In this document: in pieces, positions 44,941 to 57,818 of the stretch
Layout of the letters: each line of letters starts with the position of its first letter
How positions within the stretch are numbered: position 1 is the stretch's first letter
NCBI GenBank assembly: GCA_018894105.1
Contig: CM032128.1
Span: 29,969,299-30,033,298, forward strand
DNA from: Jacaranda mimosifolia
Taxonomy: Eukaryota > Streptophyta > Magnoliopsida > Lamiales > Bignoniaceae
Reading direction: 5' to 3'
DNA length: 64,000 bases
The notes under the pieces: generated by a model
What the model was told of the DNA's origin: nothing
Databases searched by the model: none
Seen by the model: only the letters and a program-made list of their open reading frames with translations
Translations under genes and position numbers: made by a program

Positions 44941-45471
44941 TAGCATTATTCTTGTGTTGTGCACGAATTCTTTAAAATTATTATATATTAATTTAATTAT
45001 TGAATTATAAATATTTTTGATAATTTTATAAATTTACCTAAATATCCTCTTAATCTCAATCAATTTTATAATTTTGTAATACCTTTACATTGTTTTGGTT
45101 CTGAACAAATAAAGAAATAAGTATAGCTCGTGTTAGAATAATCTGCTTGTCCAAACTTAATTCACACGTTGAAACTCTTGGCCAACGGCTTTAAAGAGGA
45201 AGCCACATATTTAAAAGGTTATGATTTCATATTTCACTCGTATAAGTATCAATTATTCAATTTTTATAATAATTTTTTGTTGTATTTATTTGTATTTTAT
45301 CATTTAAAATATTATATAATGATTAGATTAATGTATTTAAGATTAATTTTTATTTCACAAAAAAATAAGCTTGATTCGCATTTTGCAAGGGGGTTAACAT
45401 TTGAAAGTTGGTCATAGGGAATTAATCTAGTGGATTTTTTATACCGCTCCATAACTAACAACAAATAACTC

Positions 45472-45579
45472 CCAAGTGGCCTATGGGCCGGCGGTATAAA
45501 TCTCCTACATTATGTGGGAGGTTAGAAGTTTGATTTCAAACGGATTCCTAATGTGCGTGTGTATAAATAAAGAAAAAAA
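45472..45579 (+). mobile_element. Short SINE with target duplication and empty-site evidence
   Basis: About 108 bp, with a box A-like TGGCCTATGGG and an A-rich end. It is flanked by AACAACAAATAACTC and AACAATAATTAACTC (13 of 15 match). The duplicated segment at about 55530-55555 has only the short uninterrupted target (ATTAACAATACTTACTCAAA), so the insertion postdates that duplication. Confidence 0.75.
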
Positions 45580-45838
45580 AACAATAATTAACTCAAAGTG
45601 ATTTGGAAATTATCACAACTTTTTGATTCACATGGAATATATTTCTCATGGACCATATATATATATACTCCATCAATGTCTTTTATTAAGCATTAATTAG
45701 TAATAATGCTCAAGTGAATTATGTAAAAGATAATAAATAAATAAAATTTAAGGAAAAACACAAATATTATTTTTTCTTTTATTCAATAAATCATGGAAAC
45801 ATGGGAACTGAATCCATAATTTAGCTGAATACAGTTAA

Positions 45839-46230
45839 TCAACGAACTATGCATACACAAACCAAAGGTGCCCCTTCGTTAGATGTAAGCTTCACACATT
45901 TTCCACCATATTGCTTATAGCCAGTTTCAATACAATGCTTGTTGCAGTCTGGAAATTCTGAGCATGGTCCTTGATAAACAAGCACTTCCTCCTCACCTCT
46001 AACTGAAATTGTACAAAAATAAATATAAAAAACTTTTAAAAAAATGGCACAACATTAATAATAATTACTGCCCTAATGATATATAATTTCTTATAGAAGT
46101 TAAAAAAATATTAATTTATAATACTCAAATTAATTAGAGAAATAAACTTACCTGAATTCAAGAGCAAGGCCACGCAAATTAGTCCAATGAAAAGAGGCCC
46201 TGTGATGGAAGAAACTCTTTTTGTTTCCAT
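45839..46230 (-). CDS. Defensin-like secreted peptide, six-cysteine type, copy A
   Basis: Exons 46230-46152 and 46002-45839, 149-bp phase-1 GT-AG intron, 80 residues. Signal peptide METKRVSSITGPLFIGLICV. The mature part starts near RGEEEVLVYQG. Its cysteine spacing is C-x5-C-x3-C-x11-C-x12-C-x-C. C-x3-C with C-x-C and the GKC gamma-core-like turn fit a three-disulfide CSαβ peptide. It shares the exon plan, intron phase and the first three cysteine spacings with the eight-cysteine neighbours, so the two types probably have a common origin. It is acidic at the N-terminus with a basic middle (KH, YK, KC.K). The encoded peptide is probably secreted to the apoplast. Function is unknown beyond the family's defence or signalling roles. 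Confidence 0.83.
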
Positions 46231-46710
46231 TTCTCAGGAAATTATGTGACTTCCTATTTTTGAATATTTGTCAATTGCGATGTGTAATTGGTAATTTTTT
46301 TCTTGACAAAATGTATCAAGTAGGATATCTATATACAGAGAGAATTATGAGGGGTTCCTGGGGGTAACCACCATCCTTAACTTATATAAAGTTATATTAT
46401 TTATGTTTTTGTGAAATTTTAATTTTTTACATTAATTATTCACTTGATTGTTATAATCAGCTATAGGAAATCGTATTAACAGCATGGAGTAATAAAGTCA
46501 CCGACCATATTTAGTTATTTGTAAAATTTGAGTTTCTTAATTAATCTGTCAAACCTTTTTTTATTAGTAAATCTTAAAAGGACGTTACGTAAAATTGGTG
46601 TGTAATCATAAAATTTATGATGGCATGTGGAGTTTTGAGGATTAAATATATGAGTTTACCACTAATTTTGTTTTAGTTTTCTTACTTGTATTCTGTTACT
46701 TAGTGATATA

Positions 46711-48267
46711 GGGCTTGCTTTCCTATGTTTAGGGGGAAAAAAATTTCAATTCCTAAAAAAATTTCAAAACAAGTGCACATTTCCTAATTTTTCTCTCAAA
46801 ATACTATATTTTTTAACCCAAAAAACCCTACAACCTAAAAAGCATACCTATTCCTTCATTTTCTCACACCATCTTTCACATTACTCATTTATTTATCACT
46901 TTCTCACTTTACTCATATATACATATATATATACACATATATATATTTATATATATGAAAATATTAAAATTTTACTATTTAAAAAATTCTAAAACTAATG
47001 TTTAAAAATTTAATTAAACTAATTATGGAGAAAATTAATTAAATTCAATAAATAATTTATTTATTAAATAACATATTAAATTAATTAAATTACTTATTAC
47101 TTAAATAATATATTAGTTATATTTAATATTTAACGTATTAATTACATATTATATTTATTCATTTAATAAATAATTTAAGATATTTTAATTTGATATAGTA
47201 AATAAATTAATCTTTCAAAAAAATTAATCTTCATTAAATATTAATATTCACATTTATTTCAAATTATTATAAAAAATTTAATTATAGTGTGATATTTATT
47301 TAATAATCTATTAATTTTAAAATTAATATTAATACAATTAAAATAATTTTCGAGAAAATTATAAAATTAAGTAATTTTTTTAGTAATTTATTTATGAAAT
47401 ACTGTATTAATTAAATAATGAGTTAAAGTAAATAAACAATTTATTAAATTAATTTATTTAATTAACTTATTGTGTATATATTAATTATGTTTCATATTTC
47501 ACATATGATTAAATACTACGCTTATTTGTTTAATAAATAATTTCAGATGATTTAGTTTCATATAATATAAAATTATTTATTTTTTTAATTTAATGAATCG
47601 TTATTAAGTCTTACATATATATATTATTTTATTTAAATAAATAACTAAGTTATATTTATACATAAATTGTAAATAATAAATAATTAAATAATTATATTTT
47701 AAAAATAAACAATAATTAGTTTATAATTAATGTACTATAATTATTTTTTTAAATAAGCCGATATCTACAATTATTATATAATTATGTTATTAGCTTATAT
47801 TTCTAATTAAGATATGATTATAATTTCATAAATAATTAATATTTATACTGATAAAAGAATTAATATTTATTAATAAGTTCATAAAAATATAAATTTTAAA
47901 ATAAAGCACCAATTGAATTAATTTACACATCATTTTATTAAAACAATATATCAACTATTACATATATATATACACACACACACACACATTATCCAACTAT
48001 AAATATACATACCTACATATATAATATATTACTTAAAAAAATTACTTTCACCATACAAATCTAACAAAAAAGCAACGAATTTGACATCAACTAATAAAAT
48101 TTGTCTCTCCCCAAAATATAAAGAAACAAACAATTCATTCTCAAATCATTTTCCATATTTTTCTAAAATAAAAAGAAATACTTAACACATTCTCTAAATT
48201 TTCTCCCAAAAACCCATTCCCCAAAAAAAATTCTAGAAAACAGTCAAAACATAGGAAAACAAAGTCC
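46711..48267. mobile_element. 1.5-kb AT-rich TIR element (copy 2 of 2)
   Basis: Homologous along its length to 10602-12084. The ends are GGGCTTGCTTTCCTATGTTT and, read inward from the right, GGACTTTGTTTTCCTATGTT. The flanks carry the 3-bp direct repeat ATA (46708-46710 and 48268-48270), which suggests a Harbinger-like non-autonomous element. No coding capacity. Confidence 0.78.
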
Positions 48268-48460
48268 ATAGCAATCGATTTCCTAATTGGAATAGCCCAG
48301 TGAGGTATCAGGCCCGTTGGCTCAACTTAGCTTCAATCTGTCCAATTAATGAAGTCAATTACTAGGAATTGATGAACAACTTGCCAAGCCTAAACAATAA
48401 CTGTTACAAGGCCCGTCCATGAAAATTTTCAATCTTGTGATTCCCAAAAATAAATTAGTA

Positions 48461-48580
48461 TGGCCCAGTCGCTTGTAGCCCAAGTGGCATCTGTCTCCCC
48501 TACTAAGTGGAGGTCTTGTATTAGATCCGTAATGGACATATTATGTACTTTATGTATTTTGTGTGTAGTTTATACTTTGA
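48461..48580 (+). mobile_element. Short tRNA-derived SINE copy
   Basis: CGCTTGTAGCCCAAGTGGCA and GGAGGTCTTGTATTAGATCC parallel the box A and box B regions of the copy at 44190-44308, followed by an AT-rich tail. Boundaries are approximate. Confidence 0.6.
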
Positions 48581-50267
48581 TTATTTAATTTGAGAATAGA
48601 GATTTATTTGATTTGGGAATAGAAATATATTGTTTTGTTGAAATAATAATATTTCGTCATTTGTAATGCTCTCTAAAAAAAATTTCAATAAGTATGAAAA
48701 ATATTACTAGATTTTTTATATTTACTTACAAATATATTTAATGTGGGGGTGGAATGGCCCTTACAAAATCAATAAGAATTTTTTGTTATTCAAATTCAAA
48801 ACTTCATACATACAAATATGGGACCGAAATGACCCACTCAACAAACAATATTCCTAGAGTTGAGTTTATTGATTTGATCAATTCCTTGAATATAGTGATT
48901 CTATTTGAATTTATCTTCATAAACTATTAAGCATGTTATAAGTTTTAACCATCATACTCGAATAATGAGTTAATCCGTTGTGACCAAAACATGCTTAAGT
49001 TTAAGCAAGAAATATTGATATAGTATTTATAGGCCTTGTTTGATTTCATATATTAGCCCACATAGAAGATGTTAATCACTTAAGCATGGTCAATATCATA
49101 TTTGATATGCTCTACAGATGTTGCGCCCCTGCCGCTGTTCACGTTGCTATGCGCTAGTCCATTAGCGGGGCTTGGGCCGCAATTCATCAATCATGGGTAA
49201 CAATTCAACAAAGTTTGGGGAAAAAATTAGGAACATGTCCTCCGCTAATTGGGAATTTTACAAAATTGACCTCATGTCATCCAATTTTCAATTGGCGGAT
49301 ATATTATAAAATACATAACATAATTGACACTTCCACATTTATAAGTAACATGAATATAGATAGTATAAATATATATTTCACATTTATGATTTTTGAATTG
49401 ACTGATGTAAAATAATTATTGATATCATTCTTATCCAAAGTCCAAATTCATCTAACAAATAATATATTTGTTAGATATGATTTTTCACTTAGATATGATT
49501 TTATGAAAAATATATATTTTGATCATAAAAAATAATATAGAAAATACCACATCTAAAAAATAATATATAATATATATTTAGTTTTAAAGTCATCACAAAT
49601 ATAAAATTATTAATTATATATTTTTTATTCATATTCTTAATTTTTAAATTTTTAATTTTTATGTATATAACATTAGAATTATTTTATATGATATAATATT
49701 TTAAAAGAATTCTTTATGTGGTTTTTTTTTATTACATTATATTAATAGGGACAAATTAGTGAAAACAATATTAGTAGTGAGTATCAAACACATCACATGA
49801 GATTATTGAAGATTTAAATAGTGCCTAATGTATATCTCAATCTCTCATATCAAACAGAATAATAAATAACACAATCTCACATAATCACCCACTATTACAA
49901 TAATCACTAATATCCAAATTGTATATCATATATGATAAATAATTCCTACGTCAAATTTTACAAAATCTAAGATATAACTGTTTACATATTCATAAACTTT
50001 TCCATTATATTTCAACAATATTGGTTATGTCAATACCGATTAAGGCATTTTTAAAAATTAAAAGTTAAGAGCATGATAGAAAATTCAAATTTATTGTAGT
50101 ATGATGTAACAACCACTTTAAATGTGTTAAAATCTTTTATGTTATAATGTATACTTATGTCTAATCATTCAGTAATCCCAATTAATTTGATTTCACAACT
50201 TTTGATTCAATTCCAATAGTACTTCTCAATGTATTTTATTTAGCATTAACGATAATGCAATTGCATA

Positions 50268-50438
<171 letters not shown>

Positions 50439-50521
50439 GAACAAAATACTAACTTTTCTTTTATTCAACAAATCATGGAAATATGGGAAAATGAATCCAT
50501 AATATAGCTAAACACGGTATA

Positions 50522-51186
50522 TCAACGAACTATGCATACACAAACCAAAGGTGCCCCTTCTTCAGGTTTAAGCTTAACACACTTTCCACCATATTGCTTA
50601 TATCCAGTTTCAATACAATGCTTGTTGCAGTCTGGAAATTCTGAGCATGCTCCTTGATAAACGAGCACTTCCTCCTCACCTCTAACTGAAATTGTACAAA
50701 AATAAATATAAAAAACTTTTAAAAAAATGACACAACATTAATATTAATTACTGCCCTAATAATTTATAATGTCTTTTAGAAGTTAAAAAAATGTCTTTTA
50801 TAAATTCAAATACTTCCTCACCTCTGACTGAAATCCCAAAAAAATAAAATTATAATCAATTTTTTCTTATTAAAAAAAAAAAAAAAAAGAACGTTACTAT
50901 ATATTGTGCCGATTTTGCATCATGTCTTTCAATGGTCAGAATTTATTGTAGACCATATGGGCTAATTTGATAATTATATTAATATTTAGAGACAAATTTA
51001 AAAGTAGAGAAATTTTATCTGGGTTTCGTCCCTAATCGTACGAGGAATTAAAGAATAAATTATCTATTATCGTATTTCTTTTCAGAAATTATAAGAAATG
51101 AATTTACCTGAGGTTGACAGCATAGCCAAGCATACTAATCCAATGAAAAGAGGCCTTATGATAGAAGTACCCTTTTTTGTTTCCAT
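50522..51186 (-). CDS. Defensin-like secreted peptide, six-cysteine type, copy B (recombinant gene)
   Basis: Exons 51186-51108 and 50685-50522, 80 residues, 422-bp phase-1 intron. Signal peptide METKKGTSIIRPLFIGLVCL. The mature exon differs from copy A at only five residues (P to A before the first Cys; TSNE to KPEE in the fourth loop). Exon 2 and the adjoining about 120 bp of intron match copy A. The rest of the intron and exon 1 instead match the pseudogene at 56321-56781. At the switch point (about 50805-50830) a fragment of an exon-2 start with its acceptor (TTTCAG|TCAGAGGTGAGG) remains inside the intron. The gene therefore looks like a join of two array members. It is intact. A TATATA tract lies about 62 bp before the ATG. 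Confidence 0.83.
50805..50836 (-). pseudogene. Fossil exon-2 boundary inside the intron of copy B
   Basis: On the minus strand GGGATTTCAGTCAGAGGTGA, then GGAAGT, repeats the acceptor and first codons (VRGEE) of the real second exon, then breaks off. It retains an acceptor-like TTTCAG and could compete in splicing. Confidence 0.72.
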
Positions 51187-51731
51187 TTTTTCAGAAAATT
51201 GTAGTAGTAAGTAGCCTCTATGTTTACAACAATGTTTTGCGTTTGTAATATATATAGATTTAGGAATATTGTTAGAATGGAAAATATTGCCCGTATTTGT
51301 CAAGGATTGGGATATTTAATTGTCAACCTTTTTTGGACATGCGTAATTAATAAAAAAAATATATGGATATTGTTTATATATATATATATATATATAATAT
51401 GGTAAGGGTATCAATTGTATTTGGAAAGATGAATCAATTATTATTCGCCATTCGCATGGGGAATTAAGATCTTATTGACAAATATTTATGCAGAAATCTG
51501 TCAATCGTTATTTTCCTTGCGTGACGGGTATTATTTGACAATTATTTATGGACAAATAAATTAGTAATTAGTATTGAAAATCAATAGAGAGATATCTTAT
51601 ATATTGATTTTTATTACTATGAAAAAAGAACTATATTATTACGTACTCCATATTACAATTAAATAACTTTTAATTTAATATTTATGAAAATTAATAATAT
51701 GCATAAATAAAGTGATATAAACAATTTTTAC

Positions 51732-51813
51732 CGATGCAGAGAAAAATGCCACGCAAATGAGAGCGAGGAATAGTGATATTTTGATAGAAGTAGAGGCTTT
51801 TTTTTATCTCCAT
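51732..51813 (-). pseudogene. Orphan signal-peptide exon of a DEFL gene, frameshifted
   Basis: An ATG at 51813 and a GTAAAA donor at 51731 bracket 82 bp resembling exon 1 of the six-cysteine genes. After a one-base slip in an A8 run the frame reads SIKISLFLALICVAFFSAS, a signal peptide. No second exon follows before copy B. It is a leftover of a deleted gene. Confidence 0.62.
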
Positions 51814-52882
51814 TTTGCCACAAAATTAATTATGAGAAAATATTTCAATAGTTTTGGTTGATAAATAAATTGAGCCAAGCAATCCACCTATATATATATA
51901 GATAATTAAATAATATTGCTTATAAGGTTAAGAGTGAAGAATGCATAAATTGTATTTTCTCTATCTTGTTATTGAAATATTAAGACCTTAAATGCTGTAA
52001 TAGAGGAATATATGATTCCAAGAATCTCAGTTTTTATTGTTGTATTAATTACATAATTATAGCATATGCTCGCTAAAATTCTATATTTCGATGGAGTTTT
52101 TTTACTCTTTTGTTTTATATTATAAATAAATATTAAATATATTAACTTTTTTAATAAAAATTCTTGATTGAGCGTTAAATTTGTTAACGTGCATCCACGA
52201 ATAAAATATATGATAAGTATTAATTCAAATAAAAGCATGAACATACGCATGAGAATGTATTTTCTATATTATCATTAGGCAAAATTGTATAAAGTCCTTA
52301 GTTTGGTATTGTGCAAGAAAGTGAAAACTGAAAGAATGTTTTAATGGAAGCTTTAAATTGAATGATATAAATGAAATCGTCAATTTTTATTAAAAAAAAA
52401 ATTAAAAACATACATGACAATATGGTAAACTAAAAAGAGAAGGCATATAGTTTTTACTAAGTTTTTCCTCTGATATTCAAATCTTTGGCTAATCTTTACT
52501 GTATCTAGGATTCCAGGGAAACTAATTCAATAGGTTCTTTTCTTTTTCTTCCTTTTTTTTTTTTTTTTTTTTTTTGTGATTGCTATATGCTAGATCTAAA
52601 GGGTGTGGATTATTAACACCAAATATATAATTTTTAATTAAAATGGGGAAAATTATACGTGAATACTCTGTGATGAGTCAAAAAATATTAAATTTATAAA
52701 TAAATTAACATCAATATTTTATTTTATAATATCATTACGTATGAATTTCATCTCTAAATCATGTCATTTCATTTAGAAATACGAATTAATAGATGTAATT
52801 AGATCTGGTCGTTATTTTTGGGATTCTATTTATCTTTTTAAATTTTTGTTAAATTGAGAAATTAAATAAATTTTATTAGCTA

Positions 52883-52921
<39 letters not shown>

Positions 52922-53127
52922 CATTTTTCTTCAATAATTCAAATCAAAACAATAATACAAAAAATTTCAATTTTATAATACCCCGATAAATAACATAAAA
53001 ATCTCTCGTGAAACACAAGGGCCAACAAAAAAGGCAGCTGACAAGAAAGGTAGTAATAAGATAGATGGAAAATTGCCATGTGATCTCTAAAAGGTTTATG
53101 AGCCCATAAATCAGTTTGCCAAATATA
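51814..53127. other. Upstream half of duplicated unit 1
   Basis: No gene. The DNA from about 52100 to 53100 matches 57020-57420 and 59140-59610 (for example TTTTCTATATTATCATTAGG vs TTTTCTATGTTATCATTTGG). The second unit has an extra 1.7 kb in the middle. T and GA tracts lie at 52553-52575 and 52902-52920. Confidence 0.6.
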
Positions 53128-53512
53128 GAGGGTGCTTAACTAAATTTATTTAAAAGATTTTATAAGTTATTATATCTTGTAAAATATTTTTGGAGCTTAT
53201 AAGAATATGATAGATTTTTAAAAAAAAAATAAGTTCTTAAAATGTTTGGATAAAATAAAATGTTGAAGCTTATAAGATGTTAGTAATGACAATTTTGCAA
53301 TTACAATAATTAAAATTCAGAGAGTTAAGATGTGCAAAATAAGTTAAGAACTCCTTACTTTTTTAAAAATAACTTATAAGTTGCTAACATCTTATTTTAA
53401 GAGTTTATAAGCTATGTTTCAAAAAAAATTACAACACTTCTTAATATCTTATAAGCTCTCAAACATCTAATAAGATGTTTTGAAGAGCTTATAAGCTCAC
53501 CCAAATACCCTC
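53128..53512. mobile_element. TTATAAG-family MITE with empty site in the duplicate
   Basis: 385 bp. Ends GAGGGTGCTTAACTAAATTT and, read inward from the right, GAGGGTATTTGGGTGAGCTT. Target duplication ATA (53125-53127 and 53513-53515). The duplicated unit at about 59641 reads CCAAATATAGTGTTG without the insert, which fixes the borders. Related copies are at 20331-21122, about 40788-41170, and probably 8500-8875 and 39048-39420. Confidence 0.88.
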
Positions 53513-53538
53513 ATAGTGTAGTCGATGGGTCATATTTA

Positions 53539-54244
53539 GACGTGACAAATGGGAATTTGTGGTAATTTAAGAATAGGTAAAGATAGATTGGATAAATTTA
53601 TTCATAGGTAAAATTATTCATTTTTTATTGAATATGATGTAGTGGACTCATTGTCCCTGATTATGGATAACAACCTAACGAGTAATCCACGGATACTCGT
53701 AACAAAATTTTATTTTATTTATATTTAAACATAAATTAATATGTATTTTTCAATTTACATAATATTATTCAAATATTACCTAAACAAAAATTAATAGGTT
53801 ATAAATTTTAAATGCTACATTGAACAAGTATTTCAAGCAGATAATGTATTTTAGTTTGAAAATTATAACTTAAATGTTTAAGCATCTATCAAAATTAAGA
53901 TATATTATATTTGAAAGTTCAAATTTAAATATCATTATATATATGTCAAAAGTTTTTTTGAAGTAAAAGTTTAAATACGACTTAAATATTGTTGATGTTA
54001 TAAAAAAAAAAGTTATACCCTCTAAAGTATCTGTGAGAATTAGAGAAAAATTTAGAATATAATATATATATATATATACATGGTTATTTGCGATTACCCA
54101 TTGGTACCTGTGGGTTGGGTCAAAATTTGGCGAGTAATTAAGCAGCGGGTAAAATTACTCGCATTTTATTGGGTGAAGGAAATGAGACTCATTACCTGCA
54201 TTTTTTAGGTACTCGTGGGTATGGATAATTTTTACCAAATCTAA
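53539..54244. mobile_element. Mutator-like MITE with empty site in the duplicate
   Basis: 706 bp bounded by the perfect 9-bp direct repeat TCATATTTA (53530-53538 and 54245-54253). Sub-terminal GGGTAATTACTCG-type sequence recurs in both orientations. The paralogous DNA near 59660-59680 continues without it. Confidence 0.82.
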
Positions 54245-54569
54245 TCATATTTAGATTAAATTAATATTATTCATATCTAAATCTGATTATTAAAGTTTGT
54301 ATTTGAATTTGATTCATTACCGTATAAGATTCATGTAAATTAATATCATATTTGAGTTTGGTGGATACTCGCAACCTGACAAAAAAATCCGATCTGATTT
54401 AATATTTACCCTTTTATTTTGAATTTTAAGAAGAATATTATATTTATAAAATTAATTTACGTAAAACTTGAGTTTTTGACAATTCTTATCATATATTGTC
54501 CCAAAATTTAAATTTTTGAATAATATTTTACATTGTATATTGCTTAATAAGTAAACCATTAGACATTAT

Positions 54570-55795
54570 TACATTTGATTTATCTTTTCTCCTTTTTTTA
54601 TAGTACTCCTCTTAGAAAATATTTTAAGAAATTTATAAACTCATAAAAATACCCTCTTAATTTCAATCAATTTTTTAATAGCTTTAATTTTTTTTGGTTT
54701 TGAATAAATAGAAAAATAAGTACCACTCTTGGATTAGCCCCACCTTTAATAACTAATTAGCTACATATATTAGCACCATATGTTAATGTTTATGCTATTA
54801 ATAAAGAGTCTACCCCTCTTTTTGGTATGTTTTCAAGTGTCTTTTCCAAAATATCCTCTCTCTTTTTTTCTTTAAATTCTTATGTCTGTATGAAACAACT
54901 ACCATCCCATTATCCGCTCTCTCCCTCCCTTCACTACTACTACATAATAATTTAAAGGCCATACATAGTTATACATAATTCTATTTTTCTCAACTTCTCC
55001 GGCATGTATGATTTCTCTCATTTAAACTTTTTTTTTTTCACTTTTTTTTTATGCTATTTTTTTCAAAAATGCATGAATGAGTTTGTCATTGATGTTAATT
55101 GATTGATTTTTTTTATTATAATAATTATTTTTAAGTCATTTAAATAATGTTAGTTTTTAATTTTATTGAATGCACACACATTGAGTGTGCTCTGACAACT
55201 AAAATCAATTAAAATATTACAATAATCTGCGTGTCGAAATTTGATTCACATGTTAAAGCTCTTGCCAAATGGTTCTAAAGTGGAGGCCACATAATTAAAA
55301 GATTATGAATTCGAATCGTACTCAATATAAGTATTAATATTTTTATTCTTATAACAAATTTTGAGTGTATTTATCAATATTTATTAATTTAAAATACTAA
55401 TATAATGATTAAAATGTATTTAATTATTTTTCATTTAAAGAAATTTAAATGTTGATTCGCATTTTACAAGGTAATTAATATTTGAAAGTTGGTCATAATT
55501 AAGGAATTAAATTAATGGATTTTTTATACCTCTCCCTAATTAACAATACTTACTCAAAGTATTTTGAAAAAATTATCACAACTTTTTGATTCGCATGGAA
55601 AATATTTCTCATGGACCATATGCTACACCAATTAATGTCTTTTATTAAGCATTAATTAGTGATAATGCTCGAGTGAATTATTAAAAGATAATCAAAAGTA
55701 AAACAAATTTAAAAAATATATATATATTATTTTTTCTTTTATTCAGAATCATGGAAACATGGGAACATGAATCCATAAATAGATAAATACTGTAA
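54570..55795. repeat. Segmental duplicate of 44980-45835
   Basis: For example CCCTCTTAATTTCAATCAAT (54649) matches CCTCTTAATCTCAATCAATT (45043), and CATGGAAAATATTTCTCATG (55594) matches CATGGAATATATTTCTCATG (45633). About 400 bp of extra DNA (54.75-55.18 kb) lies inside this copy. No gene is seen in it. Confidence 0.8.
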
Positions 55796-56316
55796 GACGG
55801 TGATTGGTATGCAAGAATGGAATGATATTGATAGAGTTTATCCTATGATTGGTATGTACAAGGAATGAGAAAGGAATGAAATCATCATGCCCTCCTTAAT
55901 TCCATTCTAATGATTGGTAAATAGGAATGACCAGTAAGAATGGAATAAATTTTTAAATGACCAAATTACCCTTTTTAAAAAAATTATTAAAATAAAAGTA
56001 TTTATTAGTAAAATATTTTTTATATATTACTGTAGATTTTTTCTAATAAGTCTATAATTATGCAGTTTATTACTTTTAATGTTATTCAAATTACATCAGT
56101 AAATATATGCATTTTATATATAGGTTCATTCTCGATAGATAGGGAATAGCTAAACCTACGGGGGAGAGAGAGAATGGCTAAACTCATTCTTTTGAGAATG
56201 AGGATTCCGACAGGAATGAATATTCTCATTTCTAAATTATACCAATCATAGATTTATGAATGGATTTGGATATGTCCATTCTATTCCCACATCATTTTTG
56301 CGTACTAATCATATCA
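55796..56316. mobile_element. MITE inserted just beyond the DEFL pseudogene
   Basis: 521 bp flanked by TAA (55793-55795 and 56317-56319). Ends GACGGTGATTGGTATGCAAG and, read inward from the right, TGATATGATTAGTACGCAAA. Comparison with copy A (TACAGTTAATCAACGAACTA) shows it split the sequence 2 bp from the stop codon position. TAA targets point to Harbinger. Confidence 0.8.
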
Positions 56317-56320
56317 TAAA

Positions 56321-56781
56321 TCAATGAGCTATGCATACGCAAACTAAGGAGCCCCTTCTTCGGGTGTGCTTGTTGCAGTCTGGAAATTCTGAGCATGGTC
56401 CGCACTTCTTCTCGACCTCTCACTGAAATCCACAAAAAGAATCATCATTTATTTTTTCAAAAATAAAAAAATAAAAAATAATAATTTCTTATTATTATGT
56501 CAATTAATTTCATATCATACCTTTTAGTGGTAAAAATTTATTGTAGACCATATGCCTAATTTGAATATTATAAATACTTAGAGACTAAGTAAGTAGGGAG
56601 AAATTTTATCAGCCGAATCCCTGATCAGACAAGGTACTAAAGAACAAATTATGAAACTATTGTCATAGTTATTCACGAAATTATCATACGAAATAAATTT
56701 ACCTGAGGTTGAGAGCAGAGCCGAACAAACTAGTCCAATTAAAAGTGACCATGCAATAGAAGTAACCTTTTCTGCTTCCAT
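56321..56781 (-). pseudogene. Defensin-like gene, six-cysteine type, broken copy
   Basis: Exon 1 (56781-56703) is intact: MEAEKVTSIAWSLLIGLVCS, with a proper GTAAAT donor. Exon 2 (56422-56321) is 102 bp instead of 164. An 11-bp deletion before the first cysteine shifts the frame, and a second deletion of about 51 bp removes the third and fourth cysteines. The remaining ends still match copies A and B, including the TGCATA and terminal TGA region. It is a recent relic and the partner of copy B's exon 1. Confidence 0.85.
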
Positions 56782-57488
56782 TTCTTAGAAAATTATGAGA
56801 CTCCTATCCTCGTGAAATTGAATGACAATGATATTGAAGTACTAGCCCTCTAAATTTAATTATAACTATTTTCCGTTTGTGATATGTATAATAATATTGC
56901 TAGAATGGAGCAATACGGTCCGTATTTACCAAGTATTAGGATATTAAATTGTAAACTTCTTTAATTTTGGATGGTCCGACTGGTAATTTTAAGCGAAAAA
57001 TTCTCTGACAGCAACTTTGGATAATGTATTAAAATACTTAACAATCATAATGTATTAATTTTTTTTTATAACAAATATTTAATTGTGAATTAAATTTACT
57101 AATATATATTCACCAAGTAAAATATATGATGGAGCATTGATCAAATAAAAGATCCAAAAGCAACATACAACGGGAATACATTTTCTATGTTATCATTTGG
57201 GAGAATTGCATAAAGTCCTTCGGTATTATGCAAAAAAATGAAAACGGAAGGAATATTCTAATGGAATCTTTGAATTGAATGCTATGAAATGAAATGATCG
57301 ATTTTTATTAAAATTTAAAAAAAATGAGAATATGGTAAGCTAAAAGGGGATGGCGTATAGATTTTACTATTTCTTTCCTCTGATATTTAAATCTATATCT
57401 AATATTTACTGTCTGATAATTTTTTTTAATTCGAATTGAGAAAAATGTGCATGACCATTTGAATAGTATTCGAAAAATTGGACCATTT

Positions 57489-57818
57489 ATTGCATTTAAT
57501 TTTATTTTCATTTTCAATTTTTATTTTCATCATTTCTAAAATTTAAAAAGTTAGTTAGTGGAAATAAATTGAAAATGAATTTGTATTTGGATGAATTATT
57601 GAAAAAGTAATGATTATGTTGGTTTTAATAGGTTGTTGGTAGAGAGATATAGAAATAATGGAATAGATAGAGAAGATATATAGGTTATTGGAGAATATGT
57701 TTTGAAAATAAAAATAAAAATAATGTTGGGTAGAAATGTGCAAAAAGTTATGTATTTTATTTCTGAAATAGTAGAAAATATGAAAATAACCTTTGAAAAT
57801 GAAATTAAATGGGTGCTT
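57489..57818. mobile_element. MITE within the 1.7-kb insertion
   Basis: Inverted ends: GCATTTAATTTTATTTTCAT on the left and GCACCCATTTAATTTCATTT read inward from the right. It is related to the element at 62628-63113 (shared TTTTGAAAATGAAA and GAGAATATGTTTTGA-type interior). Overlapping open frames here translate from A/T-rich DNA only. Confidence 0.6.

Larger units (their letters stand above)
46231..50267. other. Spacer between six-cysteine copies A and B
   Basis: Contains the 1.5-kb TIR element (46711-48267), a SINE (48461-48580) and AT-rich DNA. GC-richer DNA at about 49110-49300 (GCGCCCCTGCCGCTG, GGCTTGGGCCGC) has no recognisable coding. The last about 150 bp resemble the 3' flank of copy A. 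Confidence 0.5.
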
